From: Elusimicrobiota bacterium
GTDB lineage: Bacteria > Elusimicrobiota > Elusimicrobia > 2-01-FULL-59-12 > JACPXA01
Reading direction: 5' to 3'
NCBI GenBank assembly: GCA_016196785.1
Contig: JACPXA010000224.1
Span: 1-13,757, forward strand
Length of the DNA: 13,757 bases
Shown here: one piece after another, positions 1 through 10,245 of the stretch
Position numbering within the stretch: the first letter of the stretch is position 1
Layout of the letters: the number at the start of each line of letters is the position of its first letter
The notes under the pieces: model-generated
What the model saw: only the letters and a program-made list of their open reading frames with translations
Databases searched by the model: none
Told to the model about the DNA's origin: nothing
Translations under genes and position numbers: made by a program

Positions 1-1
1 A

Positions 2-202
2 GCGCTGGAAGGACAAACCGCTCTGGAGGCCGAAAAACAATGCACGCACTTGACCGACAAGGCCAGGAAAATGGCTGAGCCATATCCCAACAGCCCTGAG
101 GAGCGCCCTCAACGTGAGAAAAATTACACAAAACTCTTTACGTCACCTTGCCCAATATTCACTTTCCGCGATGAGGTCGCGGGGTGTCCTGACACGATCT
201 AA
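2..202 (+). CDS. Possible 3' end of a gene cut by the window edge
   Basis: An open frame runs from the first bases to a TAA at 200-202 and gives about 66 residues without a start needed inside the window. The translation is hydrophilic and looks protein-like: a charged helical stretch first (ALEAEKQ, LTDKARK), then EERPQREKNYTKLF and a C-terminal part with two cysteines. No family is recognised. The frame is too short to exclude chance, and the two other forward frames close early (near 80 and near 50). The real start, if any, lies upstream of the window. The gap from 203 to 258 up to the end of chrA shows no convincing terminator. Confidence 0.35.
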   Translation, partial: ALEGQTALEAEKQCTHLTDKARKMAEPYPNSPEERPQREKNYTKLFTSPCPIFTFRDEVAGCPDTI

Positions 203-258
203 AAAGACTTTGCCGTTGATAATGCGAAATACGCTTAGGGTTGATCATGGCGAATCCG

Positions 259-1425
259 TTAGCCTCTATACAGAAAAAGCCCGATGATCCCAGCGATGCC
301 GACGAGCATGGGCTCTGGAATCTTGACGTAGATCAGTATCAGGAGAGATCCTAGGGCGATGAGGGCCGTGGAGACATCTCGAATCGCCCCCTGGGCTAGG
401 ATATACACCGCACCGGTGATCGCTCCGACAGCTGCCGCTGTGACCCCTTCCACAAAGGCGACTAACTGGGGATTCCGACCATGCCTTTTATACCAGGGGG
501 CGGGGAGAATGACGAAGAGATAGACTGGGAAGAAGACGCCAAAGGCTGCCAAGCAGGCCCCCGCCAACCCCGCGACCAGATACCCAATGAACCCCGCCGT
601 GATGACGACCGGGCCTGGGGTAATCATGGCAACAGCGACGGCGTCCAGGAACTGTCGTTCGTTCAACCAGTGGAAATCACGGACCACTCCCCCATAGAGG
701 AAGGGGACGATCGCGAGGCCGCTGCCGAAGACAAAGGCTCCAGCCTTGGCAAAAAAGGTAACGATGGTCCAAAGGGTACCGGTCGAAGCAGGTGGTTGCC
801 CTTGGGGGGCCAAGAGTCCTAACCAGGGCCAGACCATCAAGGACCGAACGTTCCGCAGCCACTGAGGAGGGGCATAGACCGCGAGGGAAACCACGCCACA
901 CAGGATAAACAACCAGACGATCTCACTCCGAGTCACGGCGGTCACTACCGCCATCACCGTAAAAATGACCCAGAGAAGCGGTTTCTTCCCGACCGTTCGT
1001 TTGGTCAGTTTGTAAGCGGACCTGGCAATAATACCCATCACAGCTGCGCCGATCCCGTAGAAGACTGCCTGAACCCAGGGAAGCCCCCCAAAACGCACGT
1101 AGGCGGCTGCGAGCGCAATGACCATGAGGAACGAGGGAAGGACGAAGGTGATCGCTACCAACGTGGCTCCCAAGACACCGCTGTGCGTGTATCCGAGATA
1201 AATGGCCAATTGAGCCGCCAGAGGTCCTGGAGCGAGTTCTGCCAGCGCCAACCCTTGGACGTAGTCAGTTTTGGAGATCCACCCCCGCGCCTCGACCAGA
1301 TCGCGTTCCATGTATTCGGCCAGGGCGATAGGCCCTCCAAACCCTGTCGTTCCGAGCTGGAGGAAATAGAAGAGCAATTGCCAAAGACTTGAGCGGCCCC
1401 GCGGCTTGTCCGAGGTATTTGGCAT
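259..1425 (-). CDS. chrA: Chromate transporter ChrA (two CHR domains)
   Basis: This is an inner-membrane CHR-superfamily transporter. The known role of the family is chromate efflux with cross-reactivity to sulfate; here that role is inferred from family. Residue positions are given in the 394-residue frame that opens at a TTG at 1443. The N-terminal CHR domain shows LGTTGFGGPIA (30-40) and APGPLAAQLA (71-80). The C-terminal domain repeats the pattern with FGSGLAIVP (239-247) and ITPGPVV (274-280). Both halves are rich in membrane segments, and the length of about 390 is normal for the long bidomain form. The ATG at 1425 is preferred over the TTG because it leaves a usual short N-terminus; neither has a good ribosome binding site. 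The gene is divergent from the copper ATPase, which suggests a small metal-resistance locus. No regulator gene is present. Confidence 0.93.
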   Translation of the reverse strand: MPNTSDKPRGRSSLWQLLFYFLQLGTTGFGGPIALAEYMERDLVEARGWISKTDYVQGLALAELAPGPLAAQLAIYLGYTHSGVLGATLVAITFVLPSFLMVIALAAAYVRFGGLPWVQAVFYGIGAAVMGIIARSAYKLTKRTVGKKPLLWVIFTVMAVVTAVTRSEIVWLFILCGVVSLAVYAPPQWLRNVRSLMVWPWLGLLAPQGQPPASTGTLWTIVTFFAKAGAFVFGSGLAIVPFLYGGVVRDFHWLNERQFLDAVAVAMITPGPVVITAGFIGYLVAGLAGACLAAFGVFFPVYLFVILPAPWYKRHGRNPQLVAFVEGVTAAAVGAITGAVYILAQGAIRDVSTALIALGSLLILIYVKIPEPMLVGIAGIIGLFLYRG

Positions 1426-1448
1426 CACTTCAGGTTCATTCAAACAGA

Positions 1449-1478
1449 TTAACGGCTTTTTGTCGAATGTGCTAGTAT
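1449..1478 (+). promoter_or_regulatory. Candidate promoter of the copper ATPase gene
   Basis: TTAACG (1449-1454) and TAGTAT (1473-1478), separated by 18 nt, each match the sigma-70 -35 and -10 consensus at 4 of 6 positions. If real, transcription would begin almost at the ATG at 1487, giving a leaderless or nearly leaderless message. The intergenic space between the divergent chrA and ATPase genes is only about 61 bp. I see no clear CueR/MerR-type long dyad in it. This is a weak call based on sequence matching alone. Confidence 0.22.
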
Positions 1479-1486
1479 GGGAATTG

Positions 1487-4858
<3,372 letters not shown>

Positions 4859-4862
<4 letters not shown>

Positions 4863-5884
4863 ACGTGTGTGCCCACGCCCTTCCTCCTCCAGAACGTCTC
4901 CACCTCGGCAAGCACCCGGCTGAGAGGGAGATCGGCCAACGGATCGGCTTGAATGACCTTGACGGGGGAACGGCTCCGCGGGGCAAAGCGGTGGGGATCG
5001 CTCGGACCGAAGAGGACCACTGAGGGGATTCCCAGCGCCGCCGCGAGATGCGCTGGACCGCTGTCATCTCCGACAAACACGGCCGCTCGTGTGAGCAGCG
5101 CGGCCACTTGGTCAAGGGTATACTCCCCCCCGGTCACCACTGTCCTGGGAGGGAACGCGTGGTCCGGCGCGAGGAACGATTCACGTTCAGTGCGGTTGCA
5201 CACGAGCACACTCACGGCGCCTTTCTGTTCCCACAGCAGCCAAGCCAGTTCACGAAAGCGTGTCAAGGGCCAACACCGGATCAGCTTTCCCGCAAACGGG
5301 TGAAGCGCGACCACCGGGGTATCCAGCCCGATCCCCAGCCGGGCGAAGGTGGCCTCGCCGAAGGCCCTCTGCCCTGCCGTCGGCACCCAGGCAGGGACTA
5401 GCGGTGGAAGGCGCTTCCTCAGGAACGCCTCCGCGACCCGCTGGTAGTCATCAAGGAGATGCCGACCCTGGAGTTCGTCCAGCGCGACCGGCTGAGAGAG
5501 GAACCCCCGGCTCTTTCGTTGCGCCAGCCCCACCCGCACCGCGCGGGGAGCAACCCAGCGGGCTGCGAACGCTCGCCGCCACTCCGCATTCAACACCAAC
5601 ACCGCATCAAATCGCTCTTGTCGTAACAGCCGGATCGCCGTCACGAATTCCCGAAAGCGCCCTGGCGGTTGGCCGGGGGAAGCCATCCAAAATGGATCGC
5701 TCGCCACCACCCGATCAATCGCTGGGTGTTCCTTCAAGATAGGGGCGGAATAACGTTTGGTCCAGAACCAGATCCGGGCGGCGGGGAACGCCGCTTTGAT
5801 CGGAGGGAGGATCGCTGTGGCCATGATCACATCCCCAAGGTTGTCCAAACAAATGACCAGAATCGTTTGAAAGGAGAGGGGCAC
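4859..5884 (-). CDS. Glycosyltransferase family 9 (heptosyltransferase-like)
   Basis: A 341-residue GT9 enzyme of GT-B fold, related to the ADP-heptose:LPS heptosyltransferases WaaC/WaaF/WaaQ, which act at the cytoplasmic face of the inner membrane on LPS core. The N-terminal domain opens with ILVICLDNLGDVIMATAIL (8-26), the usual acceptor-side pattern with the conserved LGD. The C-terminal donor-binding domain has GDDSGPAHL (272-280) followed by ALGIPSVVLFGPSDP, both highly characteristic. The start is a GTG at 5884 with no strong ribosome binding site; it places the first strand close to the N-terminus as expected. The stop overlaps the MFS start by 4 nt. The exact acceptor cannot be read from sequence, and no other LPS genes are in the window. 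A 59-bp gap separates it from the HEAT-like gene upstream. Confidence 0.9.
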
Positions 5885-5943
5885 CGCACTGCCTAAGATA
5901 TCAAATAGCAGACGGTGTTCAACCGGAAGATTTTCTACCGTAA

Positions 5944-6339
5944 TTACTCAGTGCCCGAATTGGCGTCGAGCAAAGCATCCTGGATGCTTGTCCGAAGTCT
6001 ATAGTCTGGTGTACTCCCCAGAACCTTTAACAACACCTGCTTCCCCTGGGGGCCAAGTGTGGCCAATACTTGAGCCGCTGTCATCTGCGTAACATGGTCA
6101 CGCTCATTGAGCATTTGGATAAGGAGCGGTATGTCTTTCTCAGTTACCTTACTCTTAAGTGCAGCAATGGTATACATATTCATCCCGCGTGTCGCGTGCG
6201 CATGACCTACGTGCCGATTGATCACGGCCTTCAATGCGTCATAACGAGAAAAGGGATTCCAAATAAGCCCGCAGCTACGCAGAAGCCAAGCCCCAAGAAG
6301 CACAATGACCACCTGCCACAGATACTTGACCTTCTTCAT
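5944..6339 (-). CDS. Small membrane-anchored HEAT-repeat-like protein
   Basis: A 131-residue protein that begins MKKVKYLWQ followed by a hydrophobic segment (about 8-26), then a soluble helical part. The segment can be an uncleaved anchor; LLRSC (19-23) resembles a lipobox only poorly because of the Arg. Residues about 69-107 (IPLLIQMLNERDHVT, TAAQVLATLGPQGKQVLLKVL) have the helix-turn-helix pattern of a HEAT repeat, and 113-126 starts another. HEAT repeats usually serve protein-protein contact; the partner is unknown. GGGGAAGG about 8 nt before the ATG is a good ribosome binding site. The DNA here is visibly more AT-rich than the flanking ATPase and transferase genes, which hints at a different origin. 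Family not recognised. Confidence 0.72.
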   Translation of the reverse strand: MKKVKYLWQVVIVLLGAWLLRSCGLIWNPFSRYDALKAVINRHVGHAHATRGMNMYTIAALKSKVTEKDIPLLIQMLNERDHVTQMTAAQVLATLGPQGKQVLLKVLGSTPDYRLRTSIQDALLDANSGTE

Positions 6340-6418
6340 GTTACTGGCCTTCCCCTAAGCAACCATAGAGTTTGCCAAGCGAATTCGGCAACTTTGATCT
6401 ATAATAAGGTGGGGGCGG

Positions 6419-6964
6419 TCAATTCCAGAGGCATTTCGCTTCTGCAGCGTGATCCGCAGCTTCGCGAGCCTTTTCGTTGGCGTTCGGTATCCTCGAAGCA
6501 TTGATCACTTGGGTAACGCAAGATTCCGATAGCCGGACTTTTATAACAATTAATCTTTGCTCTTTCTTATTGGTTTCCAAATCGGTAAAGTACATGCGGA
6601 CAATCAACGCAATAACTTTCCCGTCGCGCACACGCCACTCTGCCTTGTCTCCGAGATGATTGAAATAACCAGTTACACGGCCCCAGAAATCGAGCGGCTG
6701 TTTCTGGTTTCCTTGAAGGATCGTTAATGAATCGCGTGCATCGTCTGTGTCTTTCTGGATCTTGTAACCAAGAACCCCTGGACACTCCCGCTTTACCCAG
6801 TCACCCTCTCCTTCTTCAGCCCGCTGGATAACCCTGCAAACTTTATCTGAGAGATCCGAATAGAGACTTTCAACCGAAAAGGCAACCGTTGGCGTAAGGC
6901 AACTGAGCCCAATAAGAATAACCCGGTTGAGTCGTTGACGCTCCTTTCCGAACCGCATTCTCAT
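6419..6964 (-). CDS. Exported protein of unknown function, four cysteines
   Basis: A 181-residue protein with a signal-peptide-like start: basic n-region (RMRFGKERQRLNR), hydrophobic core VILIGLSCLTPTVAF and a likely cut near residues 28-30. The mature part holds four cysteines (43, 61, 149, 178), enough for two disulfides in the periplasm. Its core looks like alternating beta strands (WRVRDGKVIALIVRMYF, QRLIVIKVRL), followed by an Ala-rich C-terminal helix. No family is recognised. The start could equally be the ATG two codons in; neither has a strong ribosome binding site. It lies 79 bp upstream of the HEAT-like gene on the same strand and is divergent from pcm. Both small genes share the AT-richer composition and may have arrived together. 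Confidence 0.7.
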   Translation of the reverse strand: MRMRFGKERQRLNRVILIGLSCLTPTVAFSVESLYSDLSDKVCRVIQRAEEGEGDWVKRECPGVLGYKIQKDTDDARDSLTILQGNQKQPLDFWGRVTGYFNHLGDKAEWRVRDGKVIALIVRMYFTDLETNKKEQRLIVIKVRLSESCVTQVINASRIPNANEKAREAADHAAEAKCLWN

Positions 6965-7124
6965 GGCTGAACCGTAAGCATCTTCCCTACCCTAACTCAT
7001 TCATACACTCATCCTGTGAGAGTTGGAGGAATTCCATAGTCAACCGGGTGGCAAATTATACATAATTTCCTGGGTAGGTCGTCGAGGAACCGCATTGGGA
7101 AACGGGAAGCACTCAAAGGGAAAA

Positions 7125-7817
7125 ATGGCCTTCCTAGTGGTGTTCAGCGTCGCCCTGCAAGGGAGGGCTGTTCAGGCGGAAGCCCCCCTTGCCCGCCAAC
7201 GCTTGGCCATGGTGCAACAGCAGATTGAGGCCAGGGGAATACAGTCCCCAGGCGTGCTTGCCGCGCTCCGCAAGGTTCCCCGCCACGAGTTTATCCCCTG
7301 GCCCTATCGGCACTTCGCGTATGAAGACCACCCCGTGCCGATTGGCGAGGGACAGACGATCTCTCAACCGTACATCGTTGCCCTGATGACGGAACTCCTG
7401 GAATTACGGCCCGACTCCAAAGTGCTAGAGATCGGTACAGGGTCTGGTTATCAAGCGGCCATCCTGGCTGAGCTCACGCGTCAGGTCTTCAGCATCGAGA
7501 TTCTTCCAGCATTAGCTCAAAAGGCGAAAGCGGCGCTTGACCGGTTGGGGTACACCTCCGTTCATGTCCGCGTGGGTGACGGGTATCAAGGCTGGCCGGA
7601 GGCGGCACCATTCGATGCGATCCTAGTGACCGCTGCCCCTGCCGACATCCCGCCCCCCTTAATCGCTCAATTAAAAGTCGGGGGACGGCTGGTGATCCCG
7701 GTGGGCCCTGCCGGGCAACAGGACCTCTTACGGGTCAGGAAAACAACTCAAGGGCTCCAACGCGAACGCATCATCCCTGTCCGCTTTGTTCCCATGACAG
7801 GTGACGCTCAAAAATGA
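7125..7817 (+). CDS. pcm: Protein-L-isoaspartate O-methyltransferase, probably exported
   Basis: This enzyme methylates the side-chain carboxyl of isoaspartyl residues with S-adenosylmethionine, the first step in repairing aged proteins. Motifs in the 230-residue form are GEGQTISQPYIVALM (from 74), the SAM loop VLEIGTGSGYQAAILA (100-115), APFDAILVTAAP and GGRLVIPVG (186-194). It starts MAFLVVFSVALQGRAVQAEAP, a compact signal peptide with a likely AxA-type cut. The ATG at 7125 has AAAGGG about 5 nt upstream. A TTG at 7095 with GAGGA 6 nt upstream would add MGNGKHSKGK, a basic n-region that makes the leader more classical. The frame also opens from a TTG at 7023, which is unlikely. Signal-bearing Pcm relatives exist in some Gram-negatives; how they obtain SAM is unclear. 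Confidence 0.9.
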   Translation: MAFLVVFSVALQGRAVQAEAPLARQRLAMVQQQIEARGIQSPGVLAALRKVPRHEFIPWPYRHFAYEDHPVPIGEGQTISQPYIVALMTELLELRPDSKVLEIGTGSGYQAAILAELTRQVFSIEILPALAQKAKAALDRLGYTSVHVRVGDGYQGWPEAAPFDAILVTAAPADIPPPLIAQLKVGGRLVIPVGPAGQQDLLRVRKTTQGLQRERIIPVRFVPMTGDAQK

Positions 7818-7862
7818 GGAGGGTATTTGCCTTGGACTCCCGTACTTAACGGTTAGAGACCC

Positions 7863-7916
7863 TGCGGTGCCTTTGGGACAAAATCCGAACATTTTTTGAC
7901 GAAAATCCGAACGCCG
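7863..7916. repeat. Tandem ~22-bp repeat resembling an IS21-type terminus
   Basis: AAAATCCGAAC occurs at 7880-7890 and again at 7902-7912, a 22-nt period, each copy preceded by GAC or GACG, with ATTTTTTGACG between them. IS21-family elements carry multiple short repeats of this kind just inside TG...CA ends, and a TG lies at 7863. No istA or istB, and no second end, is in the window, so at most this is a solo or relic end. The resemblance is from memory of the family, not from a search. Confidence 0.35.
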
Positions 7917-7961
7917 AATTTTGAAATCCAATCGCTCGGGCGGGCAAAAGGAAAGCGGTTG

Positions 7962-7994
7962 GGGGGAAGGAATTTTTGCCCGTGACCTTCCCCC
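7962..7994. terminator. Inverted repeat between convergent pcm and methyltransferase genes
   Basis: GGGGGAAGG (7962-7970) and CCTTCCCCC (7986-7994) form a perfect 9-bp stem with a 15-nt loop. It sits in the 263-bp gap between the ends of pcm (plus) and the DNA methyltransferase gene (minus), where a bidirectional terminator would be expected. No clear T-run follows on either strand, so intrinsic termination is uncertain. Confidence 0.35.
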
Positions 7995-8080
7995 ATTAGC
8001 TGTGCCATTATGAATTAGAGTAAATGGCTCTGCAACGCTGAACGGATGAAAAATCAACCGGAGGGAGATAGGACCCTAAA

Positions 8081-9001
8081 CTATACAACAGAGCGAAGAA
8101 TGGAGGGTTTGATCTGCTTGCTGACTGACTTTATTCCCGACGTATCTAATTTATCTTCAAATGAAAGCTCCGTTTTGGAGAAAAACGTACGCGCCTCGGC
8201 TTCTAGGCGATTCAAGGCCATTTGGCAATAGCTCTTATCAATCTCTACGCCGATACTATTCCTATCCGCCTTCATAGCGGCCAACATGGTAGAACCCGTC
8301 CCCGAAAAAGGATCCAAGACCGTATCTCCCCAGAATGAAAACATACGGACCAGACGATAGGCAAGCTCTACAGGAAAGGGGGCAGGGTGTTCCCTGGTTG
8401 ATGCGCCTGTAATGTTCCAGAATTGCTGGAACCATTTTTCATACTCCCCTTTGGCAATCATACTGCGGCGGCGCTGTCCCTCTGTCGGCTGCCGGTAGCC
8501 ACCGGGTTTCCGCTGCATCAGAATAAACTCAATGTCGTTCTTGATGATGGCATTCGGCTCGTAAGGTTTCCCTAGGAATTTAGCGCCGTTTGAGACCTCG
8601 TAGCTGGCGTTGGAAATCTTATGCCAAATAATGGGATTCAGATTATCAAACCCGATGCGTCGGCAGATCACGCAAATGTCGGCGTGGAGAGGAACCACCA
8701 CATGGCGTCCATTTTGACGCCTGGAAAGACATACGTCGCCGACCACGCACACCAGTCGCCCCCCCAGTGCGAGCACGCGGAATACTTCTTGCCATACCTG
8801 CCGGAGCTGAGCCAGGAAATGCTCATAATCGCCGATATGCCCTAACTGGGCCTCACTGTCGTTATAACGCTTTAGATTCCAATAGGGTGGCGACGTGACA
8901 ACAAGATGCACTGATTCATCCGGGATAAAGGCGAGGTTTCTCGCATCTGCTCGGATGAGTCGATGTTTCGTTTTTCCAATGTTCTGGTCCGATACTTTCA
9001 T
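8081..9001 (-). CDS. DNA methyltransferase of a type II R-M system (beta motif order)
   Basis: A 306-residue SAM-dependent DNA amino-methyltransferase. The catalytic motif IV comes first as TSPPYW (36-41) and the SAM-binding motif I comes late as LDPFSGTGST (229-238), followed by GVEID (251-255). This is the permuted beta order. S-P-P-Y is typical of N4-cytosine enzymes, but several N6-adenine enzymes share it, so the modified base is open. The C-terminal about 35 residues extend past the methyltransferase fold. The start ATG overlaps the stop of the endonuclease gene as ATGA, so the two are translated together; it presumably protects the endonuclease's site (inference). The pair is more AT-rich than the flanking housekeeping genes, fitting horizontal transfer. 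Confidence 0.92.
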   Translation of the reverse strand: MKVSDQNIGKTKHRLIRADARNLAFIPDESVHLVVTSPPYWNLKRYNDSEAQLGHIGDYEHFLAQLRQVWQEVFRVLALGGRLVCVVGDVCLSRRQNGRHVVVPLHADICVICRRIGFDNLNPIIWHKISNASYEVSNGAKFLGKPYEPNAIIKNDIEFILMQRKPGGYRQPTEGQRRRSMIAKGEYEKWFQQFWNITGASTREHPAPFPVELAYRLVRMFSFWGDTVLDPFSGTGSTMLAAMKADRNSIGVEIDKSYCQMALNRLEAEARTFFSKTELSFEDKLDTSGIKSVSKQIKPSILRSVV

Positions 9002-9765
9002 GGAAGTTCTTTCCCGCTGTACGCCACTGCGTGAGCCAACAACGATCTGGCGAAAACCTCGAAGGTGATATCTTCGGCTGGTTCCTTATAGTCACCTTTG
9101 GCCCCGGTTTCGAAATTTGAGAGCATGAACGCCGCAGCGCTGTAATGACGTTCGCGGACCAGTTTGCGGCAGAAAAGCTGATACCTCATTGCATAAGACG
9201 CTTCTCTGAACTCCGGGAACACCTTGAAGTGAGGCTCCTGCACCTTGACCGGCATCTGTGAGTTCTTACAATCCTCCAGAAGGAAAAAATACCCAAGCCA
9301 AGGGCGAATAGTTTTATTGAAAGCACCTTCTCGGAAGGCCGTCCATAGGTCCAGGGCACTCCCCATGGCCTCCTCGGTACGGTTGTTGAAGTTGTTGCCA
9401 AAGGATGGACCCACCTGTGATTTGGTTTCAAGAGCCACTAGCAGCTGCCCGTCTTTAATGACAAGGAAGTCCCACTCTTTCGTGGGCCGGAAGAATCCTG
9501 GAAGTTCGAGGCACCGGTTGTAGTGGATACAGTCCCGTGGTACACCCCCTTCTTCAACCAAGGCTGTTATCAATTCGATAAATCCATTCATTTGAGCGCC
9601 GCCCGTCACCGCGCTCCTCGATCCCTGATCCTGTCTACCCATAGTCTTCTGTTTTTGTATCTGAATTTCGCGGGTTTTCCAAAAATGGGCTACGGCCAGC
9701 CGCAACCGGCGGCGTAGGCCTTCAGTTTCCAGCATACGAGATAGGGCACGGCGAAATGGGCTCAC
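8998..9765 (-). CDS. Type II restriction endonuclease, XhoI/PaeR7I family
   Basis: The protein follows XhoI/PaeR7I closely as I remember those sequences: GSRSAVTGGAQMNGFI, LPGFFRPTKEWDFLV, KSQVGPSFGNNFNNRTEEA, SALDLWTAFREGAF and RPWLGYFFLLED. The expected site is therefore CTCGAG with cut C/TCGAG. The PD-(D/E)xK centre is probably D99 in KEWD with E113 and K115 in LETKSQ. Length of about 245-255 is normal and nothing is missing. The open frame begins at a GTG at 9765 (AAGG 3 nt upstream); the ATG at 9735 would remove ten residues and fits the family N-terminus equally well. The gene precedes its methyltransferase and overlaps it by 4 nt. One CTCGAG site is seen in this window, at 11623-11628. 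Confidence 0.93.
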   Translation of the reverse strand: MSPFRRALSRMLETEGLRRRLRLAVAHFWKTREIQIQKQKTMGRQDQGSRSAVTGGAQMNGFIELITALVEEGGVPRDCIHYNRCLELPGFFRPTKEWDFLVIKDGQLLVALETKSQVGPSFGNNFNNRTEEAMGSALDLWTAFREGAFNKTIRPWLGYFFLLEDCKNSQMPVKVQEPHFKVFPEFREASYAMRYQLFCRKLVRERHYSAAAFMLSNFETGAKGDYKEPAEDITFEVFARSLLAHAVAYSGKELP

Positions 9766-10018
9766 ATACCTTAGATGCGGAAAATGGATTTTTATTCCTC
9801 TTATTTCTCCATTGTATCACTTTGATCACGGCGACGCTGTCGTCTCTTCCGTCAGGTGTTTTTGCGGGTTTGAATCGGAGGTTGGACGGGTAGGTTCGTA
9901 CAACGCTAAATCCGACCTTGCAATCTTTCAAAGGCGTATAGCCGAAATATTCGGCGTGTGCACTTAAACCGAATAACTGTGAAAACTCGTCAGAATTTTG
10001 GAAAGGACCATCACTCAT
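9722..10018 (-). CDS. Doubtful 98-codon ORF before the restriction gene
   Basis: An ATG at 10018 opens 98 codons ending inside the first codons of the endonuclease frame (44-nt overlap from its GTG, 14 nt from its ATG). It starts 39 nt past the 3' end of tRNA-Ser on the same strand. The first about 65 residues look protein-like (SDEFSQLFGLSAHAEYFGY, VGFSVVRTYPSNLRFKP, DDSVAVIKVIQW); the rest (RNKRNKNPFSASKVCEP) does not. No helix-turn-helix is evident, so it is not an obvious controller protein. No ribosome binding site is seen. It may be a small gene of the R-M operon, a fragment of a broken gene, or chance. Confidence 0.33.
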   Translation of the reverse strand: MSDGPFQNSDEFSQLFGLSAHAEYFGYTPLKDCKVGFSVVRTYPSNLRFKPAKTPDGRDDSVAVIKVIQWRNKRNKNPFSASKVCEPISPCPISYAGN

Positions 10019-10057
10019 CGATTACCGCTGGTCGTCGGACAATACAAAACAAATCAA

Positions 10058-10144
10058 CGGAGGGTGCAGGATTCGAACCTGCGAGGAGCTTGCACCCCTA
10101 CCTGTTTTCAAGACAGGCGCCTTCAACCGCTCGGCCAACCCTCC
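10058..10144 (-). tRNA. tRNA-Ser (anticodon UGA)
   Basis: The minus strand folds as a class II tRNA of 87 nt. GGAGGGT pairs perfectly with ACCCTCC, the discriminator is G as required for serine, the D arm starts GGCCGAGC, the T arm contains GGTTCGAATCC, and there is a long variable arm. The anticodon stem CCTGT/ACAGG encloses CTTGAAA, giving anticodon TGA, which reads UCN codons, chiefly UCA. CCA is not encoded. The accessory genes on both sides and the partial copy at 11334-11367 suggest the locus has served as an integration site. serS lies about 2.3 kb to the right. Confidence 0.97.
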
Positions 10145-10168
10145 AAAATTCAGCTTACCTAACAAGAA

Positions 10169-10245
10169 CCCTAAGGGGACGCTTTTAGGGAATGGGGAAT
10201 CGGCTGCAAAGCCGAATTTCCCGAGAACATCCCTGTGTCTCTGCC
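10169..10245. repeat. Hairpin repeat, copy A
   Basis: This ~77-bp segment aligns with 11113-11189 in the same orientation. The shared order is CCCTAAGG, then an ACGC/GCGT core, TTTT(A/G)GG, AATCGG or ATCGGG, GCAAA(G/A), a CCGA/CCGGA block, GAGAACAT or AAGAACGT and CCC(T/A)GTGTC. Copy A folds into two stems: CCCTAA (10169-10174) with TTAGGG (10185-10190), and GGGGAATCGGCT with AGCCGAATTTCCC (10194-10222, four-base loop). It starts 24 bp from tRNA-Ser and ends exactly at the stop of the 277-codon gene, for which the second stem could act as terminator. This is REP/MITE-like; no transposase is nearby. Confidence 0.6.

Noticed and set aside
481..822. Forward open frame of 113 codons opposite chrA
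   Set aside because: It is antisense to a clear ChrA coding region, with a charged low-complexity translation typical of shadow frames.
1406..1486. N-terminal extension of the copper ATPase to an ATG at 1406
   Set aside because: It would run antisense into the start of chrA and adds residues before the conserved YTCPMHPE domain; the ATG at 1487 has a better ribosome binding site.
6390..6418. Rho-independent terminator near GTTTGCC...GGCAAC after the 181-residue gene
   Set aside because: The stem is only about five base pairs and lacks a clear T-run on the minus strand.
7023..7124. Start of pcm at the TTG at 7023
   Set aside because: It would place a long polar stretch before the signal-peptide core, and better-supported starts lie at 7095 and 7125.
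7728..8057. Minus-strand frame of 109 codons
   Set aside because: It overlaps the end of pcm and translates the IS21-like repeats and the inverted repeat; no sign of a real protein.
9722..10018. Controller (C) protein for the R-M operon
   Set aside because: The right place and size, but no helix-turn-helix pattern is visible, so no regulator function is assigned.
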